DNA from: Bugula neritina
Taxonomy: Eukaryota; Bryozoa; Gymnolaemata; Cheilostomatida; Bugulidae
Length of the DNA: 64,000 nucleotides
NCBI GenBank assembly: GCA_964035545.1
Contig: OZ037766.1
Span: 14,001,222-14,065,221, forward strand
Reading direction: 5' to 3'
The position numbers and the translations under genes are program-made. Positions 58,901 to 64,000 of this stretch are shown one piece after another. The notes under the pieces were generated by a model. The model was given only the letters and a program-made list of their open reading frames with translations. It searched no databases and was not told where the DNA came from. The first letter of the stretch is position 1. Each line of letters opens with the position of its first letter.

Positions 58901-61694
58901 AGCTTCCTTTATTCCTTCAGAAAAATCTAGTAAGAAATTGGTCACTGTCGTTCTATGCTAGTATATTATTTTGAGGTTTTTATTACTATTTACAACAAAT
59001 CTTTAAAGTGAGAAGCATGTAAGTATTTTAGAATTGTCAATTTTACTTGAATTTGAATTGTTATAGCTGATAATTATGATGTATTATTTTACTTAAATGT
59101 TACTGTATAATTATTATGTTGTCATCACTGTAGGTATCTAGTAATGAAATGATATAGTATTGACTCTAGCATCCTATTTCAACCGTGCTATTTTGCTATT
59201 TCTACTTGAAGCCTAGAGTTGATATCAGCTATTTTACACTACCTTGAAGCACTCAGACTATATATTCACTTTACCTGCTATTGCCTTGCTTTCTTTAAAT
59301 GAATAAGCATAAAAAATAAAATATAGTCACATAATTATAACAATTACCAATATATTTAGTATTTGGTAAATGATTTAATATGTCAATGCAGATAAGACTA
59401 ATTCTTATTAACGTCATCATGTTTTTGCTGGGATAGTTATTTTAGTGTAACATAAATTTTGAATGATGACTGCTTCATTTTGGCACAAGTTACCCCCTTA
59501 ATTTTGAAATATAAATAGTAGCAATTTTGTTGTGAGCTGGTCCAGAAATATAATGGGTTATTTTTATCATTCGAAAATACTTGAACTTTGTTTCCATTAT
59601 TATTATTTGCATTAAATTGGTTGTTGTCAAACCTTGCAAAGTATAATTTTGTAGCAAATTTTTATTGGGTCCATCAGCACTTGTACGCTGCCCTTAATTG
59701 ATTTTTAGAATGGAGTTTGGGTTTCTTTTCTTGTTTTGATCCTATCAATTATTTTAGGTAATCCCAATTTATGAGCCTTAAGTTGAGTCTTAGTAATTGT
59801 CAATTAGTTTTGACAGGATTACAAAATTATTTGCTCAGGCAGTTAATGATCCTCATATATATACAGACAGTTCAACACTTTTAAATCTACCAACTGCTAA
59901 ATACTTTGGGCTAACGGTAAACCAACCATTACCCTTCCACTGAAACACCTTGCTTTTGCTGTTTTTTGTCTTAGTTCTTGGTGAATCATGAGTGGGTTTG
60001 TTTTCCTATGTTGAACACTTGCACTGTGGATAATATATCTAAGTAATATTGGAGCTAGTATTGATAGGCCTACCACTCCTATGTCATGTTTCAAATCCTG
60101 GTCTACAGCATTGTTTACTTGGCTGTTTTGTATTGTTACATTTTATATGCGGCTTAATCAACCATTCATCACCGTGTTATTTCATAAGCAGACTTGCCTT
60201 GATAGCTTGAAGCATAAACGTAATTGCTGCTGTAGCCTTTTTAGCAGAGCTGACTTTTATCATGTTCTATTTAGTTGAAAATGAAGCAAATTTATTATTT
60301 TTGATTACACTAAATGTTAACATTAAATGAAGAAATTTAGTTGTTCTGCTTCAAAATGCCATATAAAAACAGCTGTGCTTTGTTAGTGCCACCTCTCTCC
60401 TTATGTATTATATCCTACGTGTTGCAATTTCAGTAAATCATGTTCCTATAACTTTGATGCGCTACTTGCATGTAATCTATGTATCCATAATAATTTATTA
60501 TGTTAAACTTGTAAATTTGCCATGCTTAACTTACATTGACACATGCTTTCTTGTCTCTTACTGTTGCTATGCGTTCATATCATGTTAAGTGTCACCGTGG
60601 TTACGAAATCATTCTCTGTTATACTCCATTATGTCTTTAAAAGACCTAACTCTGGGGTGATACCAGTTTTAAATACTTTCATATTTTGAAGTTCATTTTA
60701 TAGCAATACAATTCAAACCCTAATTTATAAGTTTAGAATAATTCAATCGTGCAGAAGTATAGGCTATATAACTATTGCTAGTAGTCAGTAACCTTATGCA
60801 AAAGTTTGAATAATTTATTTAAATGGTTGCACAACTTCCCCCACTCTCATAATTTGCTTTGTGCTTATACACACTCTACTTGTTTTCAAACTAATATACA
60901 ATATATACAATACCTTTAGATAAGGTGTGATGTAAACCTTATTTGTGTTAAATATACTGGTAAGTTATCATCTATCTAACTAGTTGCTAGTTTGATTTAC
61001 TGGTTTATTGATTACTTATTGTTATTGAACCAGATAACTTGACCAATTTTTATCTTGTAGGTATTACTATTGTATCTATAGTTTTGTATCATCATTAGAT
61101 TCATTGTTAGAGCTTCCAATTTTTCCCTATAAAACTTTCTAAGGTGTTGTGTTTTTCTAGTTGGATTATGCCACTCTCACCAGTAAACTATACTGGTATC
61201 GTGGTTTCAAAGAACATTTTATAATTTAGCACACAAGCAACTTTTACAGGTGCCCATTTTTGACTAAATGAAACTAACACTTAGATCTGAACCATCACCA
61301 TCCATCCTAACTTGACTGCTCTCTTTGGTGTAAAGACATATTTGACTATTTTATTCATTTTTCAATAACCTAAGTGTAGTTTATGTTAACAAATGAGTAA
61401 TGATGTACTTCTATATATATATTAAATAGTAAAGTATGCTCTTTTCAGCTGTAATACCTTGATGGTGGTGTTCAAAGTTCAATCATAATTTCCATCACCT
61501 CACTACATTGCAGTAATGTAACATACTGTACTATTGCAGCATGTAGTAGCACTACTAGTATATATTATTATGTTAACTATGAGAAATACCACACAGCAAC
61601 TAACTAAACTCTAGAGTAATTCTGGATTTCGGGACATTAAGAGATTCAATTTTTAATTTAGCTATAAATTTCTGATGGATGACTCATTTTTGCA
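55941..61694. other. Long unannotated stretch
   Basis: No supportable gene. A few short segments have good splice signals on the plus strand, for example 57668-57699 (TTTAG before, GTAAGC after). These may be untranslated exons of a gene to the right, but nothing links them. Confidence 0.35.
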
Positions 61695-61695
61695 G

Positions 61696-62451
61696 AACAA
61701 GTATATTGATGTCTGAAGGAAGAAAACAAGTATGAAGTGTACACATTTATTATAAGGACACTATGGACAGGTAAGTAGTTATATTAGTACTGGGTATATC
61801 TCAATAGTTGTGACTTCAGCTGTATGGTACTTAGTGCAGATTGTAGAGCAATGGGTTCACCAACAACTTGTATTCTTGGTATTTTTGCAACAGTTTCTAA
61901 TTTTTTAATCTGTTCTAGTCTTTTACTGAAATGTGCTTGGAAAATAAATCCTGCCTTCTCTTCAAAATAGAGGTAGATATTGAACAATAAAGCACTGAAA
62001 ACCCCCATTAAATATACTTTTCTTGTTGCATCAATTGGCAAAGGTTAAATTCTTGATTTTTTTATTTTAACTAAAACATTGTTGACAATGAACTCTGACA
62101 ATGTTGTTTACCATGATATGATAAACATCATTGTAAGTATTTTTACCTTCAAAAACATTGGTTGGCAATATTTATTAAATTCCATCTGTCAAAGCTTTTG
62201 TATGCTAATATGACAGGAAAAGTCAAGATTTGCATAAATGAAAGTAGAGGAAAGTGGTATAAAATATCTAAATATTGAATTGTAAGCTTCAGTTTTAGCT
62301 GAATTTTATACCTTGAGAAATACAAAAAAAACATCTATCAACATTTTCTGGACATGACCTTGTGTGATGGCCTACTTACTCCTTATATATATATATATTC
62401 TTCTCTGTTTTAGTGCTACAGAATCTAGTAATCATATTCCAAGAGGCCTGG
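61696..62451 (+). CDS. Possible first exons of an unidentified gene
   Basis: 61696-61770 is bounded by TTTTTGCAG and GTAAGT and contains ATG at 61763. 62414-62451 is bounded by CTGTTTTAG and GTAAGT. Joined in phase they would start MDSATESSNHIPRGLG. Both splice sites are good, but the peptide is too short to recognise and I could not find a third exon in the remaining 1.5 kb. Confidence 0.25.
61784..62008 (-). CDS. Hypothetical 74-residue membrane-anchored ORF
   Basis: From ATG at 62008 the frame encodes an N-terminal hydrophobic helix (VFSALLFNIYLYF) followed by a charged, helix-prone stretch (KRLEQIKKLETVAK). The composition resembles a small mitochondrial or ER membrane protein, but I recognise no family. 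It lies antisense inside the putative intron above. Chance is a fair alternative. Confidence 0.2.
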   Translation of the reverse strand: MGVFSALLFNIYLYFEEKAGFIFQAHFSKRLEQIKKLETVAKIPRIQVVGEPIALQSALSTIQLKSQLLRYTQY

Positions 62452-64000
62452 GTAAGTCAACCTTATGTATTCATATGCAAAACTACATTAAATTTTAAAA
62501 TATTAGAGTTTTATACTTTTTCTTTAATTGAAATTCTGCTCTACCCAGTTTACAATTTTCATACCGTAATACTATAGTTGTCTTAACTGTTCACATCTCG
62601 AGAAATTAGCTAGACGTCTAGCATACAAACTTATATTTTTAGCCTAAGGCCCTGACTTGTTCAGCTGAAGTAGTACGCCTTGTAAAACTATCCCAGTAAT
62701 TCATATGTAATATGTGTTGGCTACAATCTATCCACTGAGTATAGAATATGTAATGTGCTAATTAGTATAATATTTTGTCAAAACTGTTGGCTATGACAAT
62801 ATTATTCAACTATTTCTGAGGTAATCATGGACTGCCCTGCAGCTGTAGCTTTAGTGTAGTTGTTACAAAACAACTTACTATTCAACCCTTTTACTTTCTC
62901 TAGAATAGTTTTTCAATGAAGTCATTATGCAGTGGTAACCAGTATTTCTACATTTCTTTGGTTGAAAAAAGCATGTTTCAATCAAATGTAGATTAACTTT
63001 AAAAGAATTATACTAGTTGGAGAATACACTGGTAGTGTCAATGAGGTTGCTGTTCATAGCTTGCTAAGTCAGTCAGGCAATCCTCGTGCTAATATACTTT
63101 GAACCCACAGCATGTGAGGTTAGGTGTAGTAATGGAGAAATTGAGAAAAGCCTGTGTTCTAGATTAGAGATGTAGCAAAAGAAGTTATGTTCTCATGTAA
63201 ATTTCAACACGTGCCTCAAATCAGAATTTGTTAAGAAAATTAAAGAGCTTAGGCTATCTCAATTTCTCCACTACTGTTTTTAACTGGCTTGTGAAGCTGT
63301 AGGCCAGAAGTTACTAACTGTTTGGGTGGCTCAGGATTGCATGTTTCTTGTTATTTAAGCCCATATTTTGGTGCAAATTTGGCATTTCAGAAAGCTTTAA
63401 ATAAAAATGTTATGAAACTATACTGCAATAGCATAATATATGTTTATATAAAGTTACATAAATGCTGTTCCTAATTACATACATTATTTTATCATAATAT
63501 ACAGAGTACCTCAAGGAATTATTATTCAACCTAGTCAACTAGTGTAGCTAAGGTATTACATACAGGAGGGGGCAGTCTTTAAGGAATCTGGGTGTATGTT
63601 CACATGCAGTTACCTAACTCACAGGAATGTTTTGGCTAAGCCAACTGAATTGTAACTTAACACCATTGATATGCCCTATTGGTTTCATTTTTAAAAAGCT
63701 TGTTGTGTTACAATGATATGTTAGTTATCCTTTAAGAAAGTTCAGTATGAAACAGCATTCACTGCTTAATGAAATTCAACTTGGTGCATCAAGCTTGCTA
63801 GTCAACATTAGCTGTAGTAAAACAATTTTCTAGTAGCATCAGGCATAGTTCATTATAAACCCCTATTTGGTATCAACAACTGTTATTCAAGCTACTTCTC
63901 AAGTCACTTCTCAAGTCACATCTTAAGTCACTTCTCAAGTCAAACTCTAGCATTCTAGCTGTCTCATAGTTATGTCTGAATCATAGGCTGTTGCTCTACT
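62452..64000. other. Right edge, no gene seen
   Basis: AT-rich sequence without a recognisable exon. It may be intron of a gene continuing to the right. Confidence 0.35.
63894..63941. repeat. 12-bp tandem repeat, four copies
   Basis: ACTTCTCAAGTC is repeated head to tail four times, the third copy altered to ACATCTTAAGTC. Confidence 0.9.

Overview
The window is AT-rich animal DNA: multi-exon genes with GT/AG introns, large intergenic gaps, abundant simple repeats, an LTR retroelement and short inverted-repeat elements. The protein families (SPTLC1, IP6K, DIPP-type Nudix, a CARD protein, a BAG3-like co-chaperone, an Ig-family receptor) point to a metazoan. A CARD adaptor and invertebrate-style repeats suggest an invertebrate, possibly a spiralian, but I cannot fix the phylum. 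There are no bacterial or viral gene blocks. All gene models below are spliced by hand from splice sites, reading phase and remembered family sequences.

Layout. 1-1779: 5' end of SPTLC1 (minus strand; the rest lies off the left edge). 2413-5490: a 3.1-kb LTR retroelement on the minus strand with a tRNA-Leu-type primer binding site, a gag-like ORF and a second ORF with a C2H2 finger and coiled coil, but no polymerase. 7217-19315: a 12-exon Ig-superfamily transmembrane protein (plus), with a hAT-like element and a 25-bp minisatellite in its last intron. 21047-24291: inositol hexakisphosphate kinase, 5 exons (minus). 24292-35633: a gene-poor spacer full of simple arrays. 35634-38904: diphosphoinositol polyphosphate phosphohydrolase, NUDT3-like, 4 exons (plus), with a palindrome-rich inverted-repeat element in intron 3. 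43042-51474: a 9-exon gene fusing an N-terminal CARD to an APPBP2-like TPR protein (plus). 52336-52857: a short WW+BAG protein, BAG3-like (minus), convergent with the CARD gene. 52900-64000: largely repeats and unrecognised sequence, with only weak gene signals near 61.7-62.4 kb.

The two most interesting points are these. First, the kinase that makes inositol pyrophosphates (IP6K) and the Nudix enzyme family that removes them (DIPP/NUDT3) are divergent neighbours with no recognised gene between them. Second, one continuous, phase-consistent gene model joins a CARD to an APPBP2-like TPR scaffold, an architecture I do not know from vertebrates. The LTR element is also unusual: it has near-identical LTRs, a gag-like ORF plus a zinc-finger ORF instead of pol, and a 3' LTR that has lost its AATAAA. 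It sits 634 bp upstream of, and on the same strand as, the SPTLC1 start codon.
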